The notes: a model not told the origin generated them from the sequence alone. Shown: positions 28,005-36,057, counted from the first letter of the stretch. The stretch: DNA of 64,000 nucleotides from Streptomyces sp. RPA4-2 (GCF_012273515.2 NZ_CP050975.2:9424001-9488000), one strand, 5' to 3'. Numbers and translations are program-made.

Positions 28005-28472
28005 TCAGCCCTTGTCGGCGCGCAGCGCGGCGAGGGCCCGGTCGGCGTGGGCGCTCATGCGCAGTTCGCTGCGGACGACCTCCAGGACCGTACGGTCCCG
28101 GCCGATGACGAAGGTGACGCGCTTGGTCGGGGCCAGCGAGAAGCCGCGCTTGACGCCGAACCGTTCGCGGACCGTCCCGTCGACATCGGACAGCAGCGGG
28201 AAGCCCAGGCCGTTGCGCCCGGCGAACTCCTGCTGCCGGTCGACGGTGTCACCGCTGATGCCCACCGGCCGCGCGCCGGCGGCGGCGAACTCGGCTGCCA
28301 GATCGCGGAAGTGGCACGCTTCGGCGGTGCACCCCGCCGTGAGGGCGGCGGGGTAGAAGAACACCACCACCGGTCCGTCGTCGAGCAGTTCGGACAGCCG
28401 CCGGTCCGTGCCCGTCTCGTCGGGGAGGACGAAGTCCTCCACCTTGTCGCCCACTTCGACCGTACGTGTCAT
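28005..28472 (-). CDS. bcp: Peroxiredoxin, Bcp/PrxQ type
   Basis: A protein of 155 residues that reduces peroxides in the cytoplasm with thioredoxin-type donors. The active-site region reads FFYPAALTAGCTAEACHFRD: peroxidatic Cys48, with Cys53 five residues later, the spacing of the resolving Cys in many PrxQ proteins. The usual TPGCT is TAGCT here. Other family segments are VFFYP, GISGDTVDRQQEFA and FPLLSDVDGTVRE. The ATG at 28472 overlaps the DoxX gene's stop by four bases (ATGA); the longer in-frame start adds an unsupported leader. Confidence 0.92.
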   Translation of the reverse strand: MTRTVEVGDKVEDFVLPDETGTDRRLSELLDDGPVVVFFYPAALTAGCTAEACHFRDLAAEFAAAGARPVGISGDTVDRQQEFAGRNGLGFPLLSDVDGTVRERFGVKRGFSLAPTKRVTFVIGRDRTVLEVVRSELRMSAHADRALAALRADKG

Positions 28473-28849
28473 GACCGGCCCTCCCCACTCCTCGCGACGC
28501 CGCGTGCCCACAGCACCAGCGGTACCTGCAACGGAAGCCGGGCGAGTGCCGCGGCCTTGAGCGGCGCGGGACGGTGACGCCAGTCCACGGCCATCTGCAC
28601 ATTGGCGGGGAACACCCCGACGAAGAACGCGGCCGTGGCGAGCGCGGCGGCACGCCGTGTCCGGGGCAGCGCCACCCCGGCGGCCAGCGCCAGTTCGGCG
28701 GCCCCGCTCACATACGTCCAGGTGCGGGGCGATCCCGGCAGAGCGCGCGGAATCGTCGCGTCGAACTGCTTGGGTGTCACGAAGTGACCGACCCCCGCGG
28801 TCGCCAGCAGACCGGCGAGCAACAGGGCTGAGCGTTCCGACCGTGGCAC
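28469..28849 (-). CDS. DoxX-family membrane protein
   Basis: A protein of 126 residues with about four membrane segments (ALLLAGLLATAGVGHFVTP; WTYVSGAAELALAAGVALP; ATAAFFVGVFPANVQMAVDW; PLQVPLVLWARGVA). The GHF.TP.QFDATIP.ALPG and SGAAELALA pieces are typical of the small DoxX/MauE-type family. It is coupled to the peroxiredoxin by ATGA, which suggests a joint role in redox defence; that link is inference. Confidence 0.88.
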   Translation of the reverse strand: MPRSERSALLLAGLLATAGVGHFVTPKQFDATIPRALPGSPRTWTYVSGAAELALAAGVALPRTRRAAALATAAFFVGVFPANVQMAVDWRHRPAPLKAAALARLPLQVPLVLWARGVARSGEGRS

Positions 28850-28943
28850 GGTTCCTCCTCCTGGGGCCTCCGCGAGATATTACTGGACGGTAAGAGGAGG
28901 TGCGGAGGGCGGTTCCGTACGGTCGAACGGATCTGTCGCCTCG

Positions 28944-29522
28944 TCAGTGTGCGGCGCGGACGCCGTCGAGGGCGACGGTCAGGACGCGGTCGCGCTGGGC
29001 GTCGTCGAGGAAGTTCGTCGAAGTGATCCCGGCGACCATGCGCAGGAGGTCGTCGAAGTCCATGTCCGTGCGGGCCTCGCCGGCCTTCTGCGCCCGCTCG
29101 AACAGCGGTCCGCCCGCCTGGTACATCGAGTCCCGGCAGGCCAGGAAGATCTCCGACTCGTTGTCGAGCGCCTCACGGATGGCCCGCTTGGTCACGGTGT
29201 AGTCCACGAACCGGCGCAGCCACGAGGTCAGCGCCGCCCAGGGTTCCTGGGTGGCGACGTCCCGCGCCATCCGGCACAGGGCGTCCACCTCGTCCGCGTA
29301 GACGCTCTCGAAGAGATGGCGGCGAGTGGGGAAGTTCCGGTAGAGCGTGCCGATGCCCACCCCCGCACGACGGGCGATGTCCTCCAGGGACGCCTCCGCG
29401 CCCTTCTCCGCGAACGCCTCACGCGCGGCGGCCAGCAGGGCGTCGTAGTTGCGAGCGGCGTCCTTTCGGTGCGGACGCTGGGACGCCACGATCCCGCTGA
29501 TGGAGAGCGGCTGGGCCGTCAC
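28944..29522 (-). CDS. TetR-family repressor
   Basis: A protein of 192 residues from GTG at 29522. The N-terminal TetR helix-turn-helix is clear: NYDALLAAAREAFAEKGAEA, SLEDIARRAGVGIGTLYRNF and PTRRHLFESVYADEV. The C-terminal half is the variable ligand-binding part. It is divergent from an MFS efflux gene, and the spacer contains two inverted repeats sharing GGAGGT...CCTCC. By analogy with other TetR/MFS pairs it should repress both until an inducer binds. Confidence 0.92.
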   Translation of the reverse strand: MTAQPLSISGIVASQRPHRKDAARNYDALLAAAREAFAEKGAEASLEDIARRAGVGIGTLYRNFPTRRHLFESVYADEVDALCRMARDVATQEPWAALTSWLRRFVDYTVTKRAIREALDNESEIFLACRDSMYQAGGPLFERAQKAGEARTDMDFDDLLRMVAGITSTNFLDDAQRDRVLTVALDGVRAAH

Positions 29523-29546
29523 GAGTGCCTCCCGGCAGCGAAGAGG

Positions 29547-29575
29547 TTGTACCGGAGGTGAGCCTCCGGTACAGT
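29547..29575 (+). promoter_or_regulatory. Candidate promoter of the MFS gene
   Basis: TTGTAC (29547-29552) and TACAGT (29570-29575) are separated by 17 bases, a good sigma-70-type pair. The first operator lies exactly over the spacer, so repressor binding would block polymerase. Confidence 0.5.
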
Positions 29576-29592
29576 GGAGGTATACCTCCACT
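29548..29592. promoter_or_regulatory. Two TetR-type operators in tandem
   Basis: Site 1 (29548-29573) is an inverted repeat with arms TGTACCGGAGG and CCTCCGGTACA around a 4-base centre. Site 2 (29573-29592) is the perfect 20-bp palindrome AGTGGAGGTATACCTCCACT. Both share GGAGGT near the centre and CCTCC opposite. They overlap the promoter region between the TetR and MFS genes. Confidence 0.75.
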
Positions 29593-29814
29593 TTAGCAGT
29601 CGGGGCTACGTTCCCGTCGTTGCGTGCGGCCGCACGCGACGACGACGTGCCCGTGCCCCCTGTTGACGGGCAGTGGGCCCTGTGCCGCCCGCGCCGCCCG
29701 TCCGTCCCTTCTCTCCCCCGCGACCGCTCCGTGCGCTCGCCCCACGCTCACGGCCGCCCGTCGGCCATCCCTGCCGTACGACCACGGCCGCATCCTGTTC
29801 CGAGAGGCTTTTCC

Positions 29815-31263
29815 ATGCCCAGGAAGTCCACCCGCCTCACCTTCGCGGTCCTCGCGACCGGCGCGGGGGTGTTCTCCATGCTCCAGTCGTTGATCGCGCC
29901 GGCCCTGCCGACCGTCCAGCACGCGATGCACACCTCGCAGTCCACCGTGACCTGGGTGATGACGGCGTACCTGCTGTCCGCGTCCGTCTTCACCCCGATC
30001 CTCGGCCGGGTCGGGGACCTCGTCGGCAAGAAGCGCACCCTTGTCGCCGTCCTCGTGACCGTGACGCTCGGCTGTCTGCTCGCCGCGCTCGCGCCCTCCA
30101 TCGGCGTACTGATCATCGCCCGGGTCGTCCAGGGCATAGGCGGCGCACTGTTCCCGCTGTCCTTCGGCATCATCCGGGACGAGTTCACCGCGGCCGAGGT
30201 CGGCCCGAGCATCAGCAACCTGTCCGCCGTGATCGCGGCGGGCGGCGGCGTCGGCCTGGTGGCGGCCGGTCCCATCGTGTCGGCCCTCGACTACAAGTGG
30301 CTGTTCTGGCTGCCGGTCGGCGTGGTCGCGGTGACCACCCTGATCGCGCTGCGCTGTGTTCCCGAGTCCCCGAAGCGCGCCGAGGGGCGCGTCAGCTGGC
30401 TCGGCGCCGTACTGCTCTCCGGCTGGCTGGTGGCCCTGCTGCTGCCGCTCAGCCAGGCGACCCACTGGGGCTGGGGATCGGACCGGGTGATCGGCCTGTT
30501 CGTCGCCGCCGTGGTGCTCTTCGCGCTGTGGCTGTACGCCGAGGCCCGCTCCAGCAGCCCGCTGATCGACCTGAACGTCATGCGGCTGCCCGCGGTGTGG
30601 ACCACCAACGCCGCCGCCCTGCTGTTCGGCGCCGGCATGTACGCGATCTGGTCCTTCCTGCCCGGCTTCGTGCAGACCCCCCGCTCCGCGGGCTACGGCT
30701 TCGGGGCCAGCGTGACCGGGGCCGGACTGCTCATGCTGCCGATGCTGATCGCGATGTTCTGCTCGGGCGTGCTGAGCGGCCGGCTGGAGCCGGTGCTGGG
30801 CGCCAAGAGGCTGCTCACGACCGGTGCCGCGCTCGGCGCCGTGGCCTGCGGATTCCTCGCCGCCTGGCACGACCAGCAGTGGCAGGTGGCCTTCGCCGCG
30901 GGTGTCTTCGGCCTCGGCATCGGACTGGCCTTCGCCTCGATGGCCAACCTGATCGTCGGCAGTGTGCCGGCCGAGCAGACCGGCGCCGCGACCGGGATGA
31001 ACGCCAACATCCGTACCATCGGCGGATCGATCGGCGCGGCCGTGACCAGCGTCCTGGTGACCGGCCGCCTCCAGCCCTCGGGCCTGCCCTACGGCTCCGG
31101 CTACACCCACGGGTTCAGCCTGCTCGCCCTGCTCTGCCTCGGCGCCGCGCTGGCCGCCCTCCTCGTGCCGGCCCGGCGGACCGGACGTATGCCCGGCGCC
31201 CGCGCCGTCTCCGACCCGCCGAGCACGGAGGCCGAGGCCGTCGTGTCCGGCGCGCGGAACTGA
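29815..31263 (+). CDS. MFS drug efflux transporter, DHA2-like
   Basis: A protein of 482 residues with about 14 membrane segments, the size and pattern of the DHA2 (EmrB/QacA) group. The signature between helices 2 and 3 is GRVGDLVGKKRTL, and motif C-like VIAAGGGVGLVAAGPIVSAL follows in helix 5. It should export hydrophobic compounds using the proton gradient. ATG at 29815 (MPRKSTRLTF) puts a short basic tail before helix 1. Controlled by the divergent TetR gene through the two operators upstream. A strong hairpin lies about 100 bases after the stop. Confidence 0.92.
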   Translation: MPRKSTRLTFAVLATGAGVFSMLQSLIAPALPTVQHAMHTSQSTVTWVMTAYLLSASVFTPILGRVGDLVGKKRTLVAVLVTVTLGCLLAALAPSIGVLIIARVVQGIGGALFPLSFGIIRDEFTAAEVGPSISNLSAVIAAGGGVGLVAAGPIVSALDYKWLFWLPVGVVAVTTLIALRCVPESPKRAEGRVSWLGAVLLSGWLVALLLPLSQATHWGWGSDRVIGLFVAAVVLFALWLYAEARSSSPLIDLNVMRLPAVWTTNAAALLFGAGMYAIWSFLPGFVQTPRSAGYGFGASVTGAGLLMLPMLIAMFCSGVLSGRLEPVLGAKRLLTTGAALGAVACGFLAAWHDQQWQVAFAAGVFGLGIGLAFASMANLIVGSVPAEQTGAATGMNANIRTIGGSIGAAVTSVLVTGRLQPSGLPYGSGYTHGFSLLALLCLGAALAALLVPARRTGRMPGARAVSDPPSTEAEAVVSGARN

Positions 31264-31294
31264 GACGGACGGACGACGGGGCCTTGGACTGTAC

Positions 31295-31360
31295 GGCCGG
31301 GTCGTACAGGCGGGGCCGGGCCTGCGCGGCCGGGTCGTACAGGCGGGGCCGGGCCTGCGC
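31295..31360. repeat. Two exact 33-bp tandem repeats
   Basis: A 33-bp unit beginning GGCCGGGTCGTACAGG occurs at 31295-31327 and 31328-31360. A third, diverged copy begins at 31361 and forms the left arm of the hairpin that follows. The repeats lie just after the MFS gene. Confidence 0.85.
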
Positions 31361-31401
31361 GGCCGGGTCGTACGGGTGGGACCGGGCCGTACGACCCGGC
31401 C
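31361..31401. terminator. Strong hairpin after the MFS gene
   Basis: A perfect 15-bp stem (GGCCGGGTCGTACGG with its complement) and an 11-base loop. No T run. Probably the terminator of the MFS transcript. The region 31264-31621 holds nothing else that I can identify. Confidence 0.7.
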
Positions 31402-31621
31402 CCACCGGTGGGGCGGCGCACGTACCGCCCCGCCGGTACGGACGGCGTTCCGGCGAGGTGGGGGGTGTCTCGGCCGTCGGAGCGGCGCCTCGACGATGCG
31501 GGAAGATGCTTGTCCTACTGTGCTACCGAGGCATGACTCCAAATGGGCGGCGCCCTCACCCGACCCGGTGAGCGGACGGACGGGCGCGTACCACCGGCGC
31601 ACGCGTAGCCGTTGCTCCGTC

Positions 31622-31984
31622 ATGGACAGCACACACACGGCCCGGCGGCGCCGTCCGGAGGAGGACTTCGCCGGCCGGCCCCACGCCGAGCCGGCGGCCG
31701 GCCACCCGACGCACCCGCCGATCTACGCCCAACTGGTCGCGGAATGGCGGGCCAAGGGCCGTACGGTCCCGGAGCGCCGCGAGGTCTTCGAGGTGCTGTG
31801 GGCCTCCTTCGCCGCCCCCGACCCGTCGGAGAGCGAGCTGTGTCCGGCCGGCTCCCGAGCGGTCCGCCGGCCGGTGGGACCCCCCTCCCGGCCGTCGGAC
31901 GCCCGCACGGAGCGGGCCCCGGGGAAGGAAGAGGGCGAGCAGGTGCCCGCCGTCCCCGTACCGCGCGGTCTTCCGGGCCGCTGA
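31622..31984 (+). CDS. Hypothetical protein
   Basis: A protein of 120 residues (MDSTHTARRRRPEEDFAGRP). The middle part, HPPIYAQLVAEWRAKGRTVP followed by ERREVFEVLWASFA, looks like a conserved small actinobacterial domain; the last 50 residues are low-complexity and charged. No family name comes to mind. No clear ribosome site precedes the ATG, so the start is uncertain. Confidence 0.45.
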   Translation: MDSTHTARRRRPEEDFAGRPHAEPAAGHPTHPPIYAQLVAEWRAKGRTVPERREVFEVLWASFAAPDPSESELCPAGSRAVRRPVGPPSRPSDARTERAPGKEEGEQVPAVPVPRGLPGR

Positions 31985-32006
31985 CCCCCGCTGTTCCTCC
32001 GGTGTC

Positions 32007-32474
32007 TCAGCACTCCCGCGAGGGTGCCAGGACGGCGAGGGTCCCGTTGGCCTGCTGCAGGGCCAGCTCCAGGGAGGCGGCCGAATGGAGCTCCCCGGTG
32101 CCGTCCGGCGGGATGAGCCACTCCAGGAACCCCGCGGAGCGGTAGGGCGGGGGCACGGCGACCCACGATCCCTTGCAGGCATAACGGATACCGGATCCGA
32201 CCCAGCGGCTCTCGGGGTCCGGTGCCAGGAAGAAGCCCACGCGGCGGGCCGCGGTGTCCACCAGGGTCGGGCCCGGCGCGTGCGGGGGGTCGTTCCACAG
32301 GATGTCCAGGGCGAGCAGGCCGAGTTGCTCGGGAACGCTGAGGACGTCCCAGAACCGGCCGGCCTCCAACAGCGCGGTTCCCGGCTCCTGATCCCATTCC
32401 CGCTTGCAGGCCCGAGGGTCCGAGGCCGCCGCCGCGAGCCACTCGACAGCTTGCCTCCACGCTGCATCCGGCAT
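32007..32474 (-). CDS. Hypothetical cytoplasmic protein
   Basis: A protein of 155 residues (MPDAAWRQAVEWLAAAASDP) with no signal peptide or membrane segment. It is rich in Trp and aromatic residues (REWDQEPGTALLEAGRFWDV; VGFFLAPDPESRWVGSG; FLEWLIPPDGTGELH). I do not recognise the family. ATG at 32474 is chosen because GGGAG lies eight bases ahead; the longer frame to 32567 has no ribosome site. Confidence 0.6.
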   Translation of the reverse strand: MPDAAWRQAVEWLAAAASDPRACKREWDQEPGTALLEAGRFWDVLSVPEQLGLLALDILWNDPPHAPGPTLVDTAARRVGFFLAPDPESRWVGSGIRYACKGSWVAVPPPYRSAGFLEWLIPPDGTGELHSAASLELALQQANGTLAVLAPSREC

Positions 32475-32916
32475 GACCAACTCCCGCGTCCTCACAGGCT
32501 GTTCGGGCGTGTGCGAAGCGACACCCGGATGCGGGACCGCACCCGGGCGCCGACCCGGCGTGTTCATGCTGGTAGATATTTCTATTCTTCGGAAGGGGTG
32601 GCGCGGTCTGGCGTTTACCGCCGGGCCGCTCGGATGTCATCCACAGGGTCCGTGGCGGGCGACCGCGAGCCCCACGGGGACGACGGTCACGGCCCCACGG
32701 AAGAGTGGTGACAGTGCGGTGTACGACCGTGACCGGCGCGCGGGAGGGGCAGGCGTGGCGACATCCGGCTGATCCCGTGCCGGGGACAGTGGGGACAGGG
32801 GGGGGGGCAGGGGGGACAGGGGACCGCCGACCCTGGCGTCCCGGAACCTCGGCAGGGACGGACGGCAGGAACAAAGAGGTTGAGAGCGCCGGGCCCGCCC
32901 GGAGATGATCTCCAGC
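32475..32916. other. Intergenic region with G-rich tract
   Basis: A 440-base divergent gap. Its only striking content is the G-rich repeat at 32781-32824. I see no convincing gene in it. Confidence 0.6.
32781..32824 (+). repeat. GGGGACA-type microsatellite with a 10-G run
   Basis: Copies of GGGGACA(G) alternate with runs of four to ten G; the longest run is 32798-32807. Several closely spaced G runs make a G-quadruplex possible. It lies about 100 bases upstream of the next gene. Such a run is also a likely place for length errors. Confidence 0.75.
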
Positions 32917-34236
32917 ATGTTTTCTCGCAAGAACCGCCGACCGAAGTCCGCCGACCTGCTGAAGGCCTGGGAGTGCCTGGACGCCGGGGACATACCCGGC
33001 GCCCTGCGGCTCGTGAAGCAGGGCGCGGAGACCCTGCCGCTCGCGGAGACGGCGCTCGTGGCCGGCCGGGCCGCGGGAATGGCCGGCTTCGACGACCTCC
33101 GGGAGGCCGCCGCGACGCTGGCCGCGGATCCCGGGAAGGGGCAGGCGCTCTACGACTTCGGGTACGCCTGTGTCGAACGCGGGCTCTCCGCCCTGGCGAT
33201 ACCCGCCCTGCGTGAGGCGGTGCGCGGAAACCCGGGCGCCCTGATGGTGATGCGTGAGCTCGTGTCCGCGTACGAGCGCGAGGGCCGGCACGGCGAGGCC
33301 GTCGAGGTGCTGACACGGTACGAGGACGACTTCGCACAGTGGCCGGACCGCTACCTCCTCGTCTACAACGCGATCATGTCCGGTGACCTCCCGCTGGCGA
33401 GGCGCCAGCACGCGCTGCTGCCGGACCCGACGGACCCTCGGTGGGTGCCCACGCGTGACCGGCAGCGCCGGATGCTGGAGCGGGCCGCGAGCGCGGAGCC
33501 GGTGAGCCCGCTCGACGTGACCGACCTGCGCGGCTGGCAGTTCGTGATGGGCGGCACGATCCTCGGCACGCTCTCGCCGTTCGGCTTCGGCGCCGGGATG
33601 ACCGGCCGGTACGCGTGGCTGCAGGACTCCTACGGCCAGTGCCTGGAGGGTCTGCTGCGGCTGAGGGCGCTGCTGGACGCCGCCGAGGTGCGCCCCCGGT
33701 CGGTGTCGCTCCTGCCCGACCGCGACAGCCGGATCCTCGGTCTGGCCGCCGCCGAGGTGCTCGGCCTTCCCGCGGAGCCCTTCGCTCCGGGACGGGAGGA
33801 CACCGTCGTGGTCGCGTACGACCTGAACGGGGCGGCCGAGGCCGACGGGGGCCCCGAGATCCTGGGGCAGCTCTTCGACCGCGCCCCGGGACAGGTGCTG
33901 CACGAACACGCGAGCAACTGGACCGACGCCCCGGTGGTCACCGCCGACAGTGTCACGCTGCTGCACCAGTCGGTCGTCGCTCCGTGGGGCCCGCAGCTCG
34001 GTGCGGGGGACGACGGCGGTGTGGAACGTGGGGCGGCCGACGACCGGCCGGCGGAACGGATCGCCGCCGAGATCGTGGGAGCCGATCCGTCCCCGGGGGA
34101 GGGCGACGGCGAAACGCCCGCGGACCCGCTCGGCGCGATCACCGACTTCGTGGCGGCGGTGCACGGCTCCTGGCTCCGGGGCGACCGGGCCCGGCTGACC
34201 TCGACCGGCCCGGTCCCCAGCGCCAGGTTCGCCTGA
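32917..34236 (+). CDS. Hypothetical TPR-like protein
   Basis: A protein of about 439 residues ([20 protein letters not shown]). The N-terminal 200 residues read as TPR-like helical pairs ([60 protein letters not shown]). The C-terminal half ([37 protein letters not shown]) is a separate domain that I do not recognise. No signal peptide. ATG at 32905 is also possible, but its GGAG sits directly against it; 32917 has the GGAG 12 bases ahead. Cytoplasmic scaffold or sensor is a guess. Confidence 0.65.
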   Translation: MFSRKNRRPKSADLLKAWECLDAGDIPGALRLVKQGAETLPLAETALVAGRAAGMAGFDDLREAAATLAADPGKGQALYDFGYACVERGLSALAIPALREAVRGNPGALMVMRELVSAYEREGRHGEAVEVLTRYEDDFAQWPDRYLLVYNAIMSGDLPLARRQHALLPDPTDPRWVPTRDRQRRMLERAASAEPVSPLDVTDLRGWQFVMGGTILGTLSPFGFGAGMTGRYAWLQDSYGQCLEGLLRLRALLDAAEVRPRSVSLLPDRDSRILGLAAAEVLGLPAEPFAPGREDTVVVAYDLNGAAEADGGPEILGQLFDRAPGQVLHEHASNWTDAPVVTADSVTLLHQSVVAPWGPQLGAGDDGGVERGAADDRPAERIAAEIVGADPSPGEGDGETPADPLGAITDFVAAVHGSWLRGDRARLTSTGPVPSARFA

Positions 34237-34358
34237 CCGGCCCCGGCCCCAGGTGCGCCCGGCACGGCGGGAATGCGATGAGGGGGGTCGCTGTTACACC
34301 CCACGTAGCTGGCATGCGCGAGTCAAGATCCTCGCGGTGCGGGCGGAAGGAGGACCTC

Positions 34359-34523
34359 ATGGCACGCAGCAGTGCGCGTCCCGTCGTCACGCTGAGGTCG
34401 ACGGCCGGGACCGGCGTCACCTACGTGACGCGCAAGAACCGTCTCAGCGACCCCGACCGGCTCGTCCTGCGCAAGTACGACCGGGTGGCGGGTGAGCACG
34501 TTCCGTTCCGCGAGGAACGCTGA
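34359..34523 (+). CDS. rpmG: 50S ribosomal protein L33, cysteine-free form
   Basis: A protein of 54 residues: [20 protein letters not shown], then [18 protein letters not shown]33 pattern, but without the two Cys pairs that bind zinc, so it is the zinc-independent (C-) paralogue. AAGGAGG precedes the ATG. First gene of a three-gene group of C- ribosomal proteins. In Streptomyces such paralogues are made under zinc shortage, usually through Zur; I could not find a convincing Zur site upstream. Confidence 0.93.
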   Translation: MARSSARPVVTLRSTAGTGVTYVTRKNRLSDPDRLVLRKYDRVAGEHVPFREER

Positions 34524-34570
34524 ATCGACCCCGGCGTGGCCGGGTGGGCAGTGGCAAGGAGGCAACACGC

Positions 34571-34831
34571 ATGAGGCCCCGTATTCATCCCGAATCCAGG
34601 CCGGTCGTCTTCCGTGACCGGGCCGCGGACGTCGCGTTCCTGACACGTTCGACGGCGCGCTCGTCGAGGACGATCGAGTGGGAGGACGGCAACACCTACC
34701 CGCTGATCGATGTCGAGATCTCGTCGGCCAGTCATCCGTTCCACACCGGGAACGCGCGGGTCGTGGACAGCGCCGGCCGGGTGGAGCGCTTCGAGCGCCG
34801 CTACGGCCGCGCGGCCGCGCCGCGGCACTGA
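34571..34831 (+). CDS. rpmE2: 50S ribosomal protein L31 type B, cysteine-free form
   Basis: A protein of 86 residues: [20 protein letters not shown], then [19 protein letters not shown] and [11 protein letters not shown]. The long type B form lacks the CxxC pair of zinc-binding L31. Located 47 bases after L33 with AAGGAGG ahead. L31 links the ribosomal subunits at the central bridge; the type B form replaces the zinc form when zinc is low. Confidence 0.94.
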   Translation: MRPRIHPESRPVVFRDRAADVAFLTRSTARSSRTIEWEDGNTYPLIDVEISSASHPFHTGNARVVDSAGRVERFERRYGRAAAPRH

Positions 34832-34869
34832 CCGCGGGCCCGCCTGCCCAGGAGAAGGAGAACAGAGCT

Positions 34870-34992
34870 GTGAAGGTACGTAATTCCCTGCGCTCGATGA
34901 AGTCGAAGCCCGGCGCCCAGGTGGTCCGCCGGCGCGGTGTGACCTTCGTCGTCAACAAGAAGAACCCGCGTTTCAAGGCCCGCCAGGGCTGA
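34870..34992 (+). CDS. rpmJ: 50S ribosomal protein L36, cysteine-free form
   Basis: A protein of 40 residues from GTG ([20 protein letters not shown]), then [19 protein letters not shown]. It matches L36 but lacks the Cys/His zinc set. AGGAGAAGGAG precedes it. Completes the L33-L31-L36 C- operon; a strong hairpin follows. Confidence 0.93.
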   Translation: MKVRNSLRSMKSKPGAQVVRRRGVTFVVNKKNPRFKARQG

Positions 34993-35019
34993 CGAAGCAC
35001 CCGGGGCGGACAGAGTGAC

Positions 35020-35060
35020 GGCCGGCCCGGTCCTCGCACGGTGCGAGGACCGGGCCGGCC
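35020..35060 (+). terminator. Hairpin terminator after the ribosomal protein operon
   Basis: A perfect inverted repeat with 20-base arms (GGCCGGCCCGGTCCTCGCAC and complement) and a single central base, 28 bases after the L36 stop. Very stable; no T tract. The rest of 35061-35339 holds only the palindrome noted at 35152. Confidence 0.85.
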
Positions 35061-35151
35061 GCTTGTCGCGAGGCCGGAACCACCGCGTGGTGCGGAACCC
35101 GCCCGCCGATTCGCCGGAGCGAGGTACTCACGGGAGCGGACCGAGGCGGGT

Positions 35152-35167
35152 TGAGTAGCCGTACTCA
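35152..35167. promoter_or_regulatory. TGAGTA-N4-TACTCA palindrome
   Basis: A perfect 6-bp inverted repeat with a GCCG centre, and another TACTCA at 35125-35130. It lies about 175 bases upstream of the secreted-protein gene. Likely a regulator site; the regulator is unknown. Confidence 0.4.
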
Positions 35168-35339
35168 TGCCCGGCGACCCCGGTGGCCCACACCATGGAC
35201 CTCACACGGCACGACGAACATCGCACGCTGATTGACCGTCAGCTCTGGTTCCGTTCAAGGGACTTGGTGTGCGTCGTGCCGAACCGGCCCCGCGTGTGCG
35301 GTGGTCGGTCCGTCGGCCTTCTCGTCATGGGGGAATCAC

Positions 35340-35816
35340 ATGTCCAAGCGCCTCGTCGTGTCCGCACTCGCCGGTGCCGTCGTCCTGGGTGGCGGCGCCG
35401 CTGCCACCGTCGCCCTCGTCGGAACCGCCGACGCGGCCGGACGGACGGGAGATCCGGTGATCGGGAAGTCCTCCTCGGACCCGGTGGTCCTCGGGAACGG
35501 CGGGACCCATACCTTCACCTTCACCACCTCCGTGTCCGACGACTCGGGCATCAGGAGCGTGAAGGTCCTGGCCTGGCCGAGGAGTTCGCACCTGGCGCCC
35601 AAGGCGTCGGAGATGGCGTACGTCGAGAGCGCCACGTGCAAGGCTTCCTCGGCGACCACCTCGGTGTGCGCCTACCGGTCTCCGGTCGACGGGAAGGACG
35701 CCGCCGACGTCCCGGCCGGTACGTGGTACATCGCGGTCCTCGTCACCGCCAAGGACCACGGCACGACGTTCTCGGCGAAGGCGTCGACCTTCACCGTCAC
35801 GCGTCACGCGGGCTGA
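35340..35816 (+). CDS. Secreted protein (DUF5707-like)
   Basis: A protein of 158 residues with a signal peptide (MSKRLVVSALAGAVVLGGGA) ending near GTADAAG. The mature part is a beta-sandwich-like domain: THTFTFTTSVSDDSGIRSVK, VLAWPRSSHLAPKASEMAYV, ESATCKASSATTSVCAYRSP, GTWYIAVLVTAKDHGTTF. Two Cys could pair. I associate this pattern with the DUF5707 family of small secreted Streptomyces proteins, from memory and not by search. Function unknown. Confidence 0.75.
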   Translation: MSKRLVVSALAGAVVLGGGAAATVALVGTADAAGRTGDPVIGKSSSDPVVLGNGGTHTFTFTTSVSDDSGIRSVKVLAWPRSSHLAPKASEMAYVESATCKASSATTSVCAYRSPVDGKDAADVPAGTWYIAVLVTAKDHGTTFSAKASTFTVTRHAG

Positions 35817-35882
35817 GCGCCACCCGAACGTCGCCGGTCCGGCGACAGCCCCGCGGGGGAACGGGCCGCCGCCGCGGCCGCG

Positions 35883-35912
35883 TTGTGTCCCGCGGCGCTT
35901 CTCCGCTATAGT
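35883..35912 (+). promoter_or_regulatory. Promoter of the tRNA-like RNA
   Basis: TTGTGT (35883-35888), an 18-base spacer and TATAGT (35907-35912). The -10 box is near consensus, which is rare in this GC-rich DNA. A start near 35919 would lead straight into the structured RNA. Confidence 0.65.
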
Positions 35913-35943
35913 CGATCTTGAGCACGCGGCCGGATCTCCGGTA

Positions 35944-36025
35944 GCGGGCCCGGCGTTGGTGGTCCAAGGAAAGACGCCCCGCTTCCTGCGGGGAGATGCA
36001 GGTGCAAGGCCTGCCCGGCGCTCCA
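35944..36025 (+). ncRNA. tRNA-like structured RNA, divergent
   Basis: Between a strong promoter and a terminator lies an RNA with a tRNA-like 3' half. It has a 5-bp stem CCCCG/CGGGG with a 7-base loop CTTCCTG (35982-35988; by position the anticodon would be TCC, glycine) and a 5-bp stem GCAGG/CCTGC with a 7-base loop TGCAAGG (36003-36009). It ends CCGGCGC, T and an encoded CCA (36023-36025). The D-like part (GGTCCAAGGAAAGAC) is acceptable, but the 5' end does not pair with the 3' acceptor strand in any register I tried. GCGGGCC (35944-35950) can instead pair with GGCCTGC. So it may be a divergent tRNA, a tRNA relic that is still expressed, or a tRNA-like regulatory RNA. Confidence 0.55.
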
Positions 36026-36030
36026 TACGG

Positions 36031-36057
36031 CCCCGCTCTCCGATTCGGAGAGCGGGG
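36031..36057 (+). terminator. Terminator of the tRNA-like RNA
   Basis: Perfect 12-bp stem CCCCGCTCTCCG with its complement and a 3-base loop, five bases after the CCA end. The rest of the gap to the GntR gene (36058-36305) shows nothing I can name. Confidence 0.85.

Noticed and set aside
31723..34164. Large minus-strand open frame of about 813 codons
   Set aside because: It runs antisense to the TPR-like gene and through intergenic repeats; no domain is recognisable.
34237..34358. Zur box upstream of the C- ribosomal protein genes
   Set aside because: No palindrome resembling the Streptomyces Zur site could be found by eye.
35944..36025. Calling the RNA a normal tRNA-Gly(UCC)
   Set aside because: The acceptor strands do not pair and loop positions deviate; kept only as tRNA-like.
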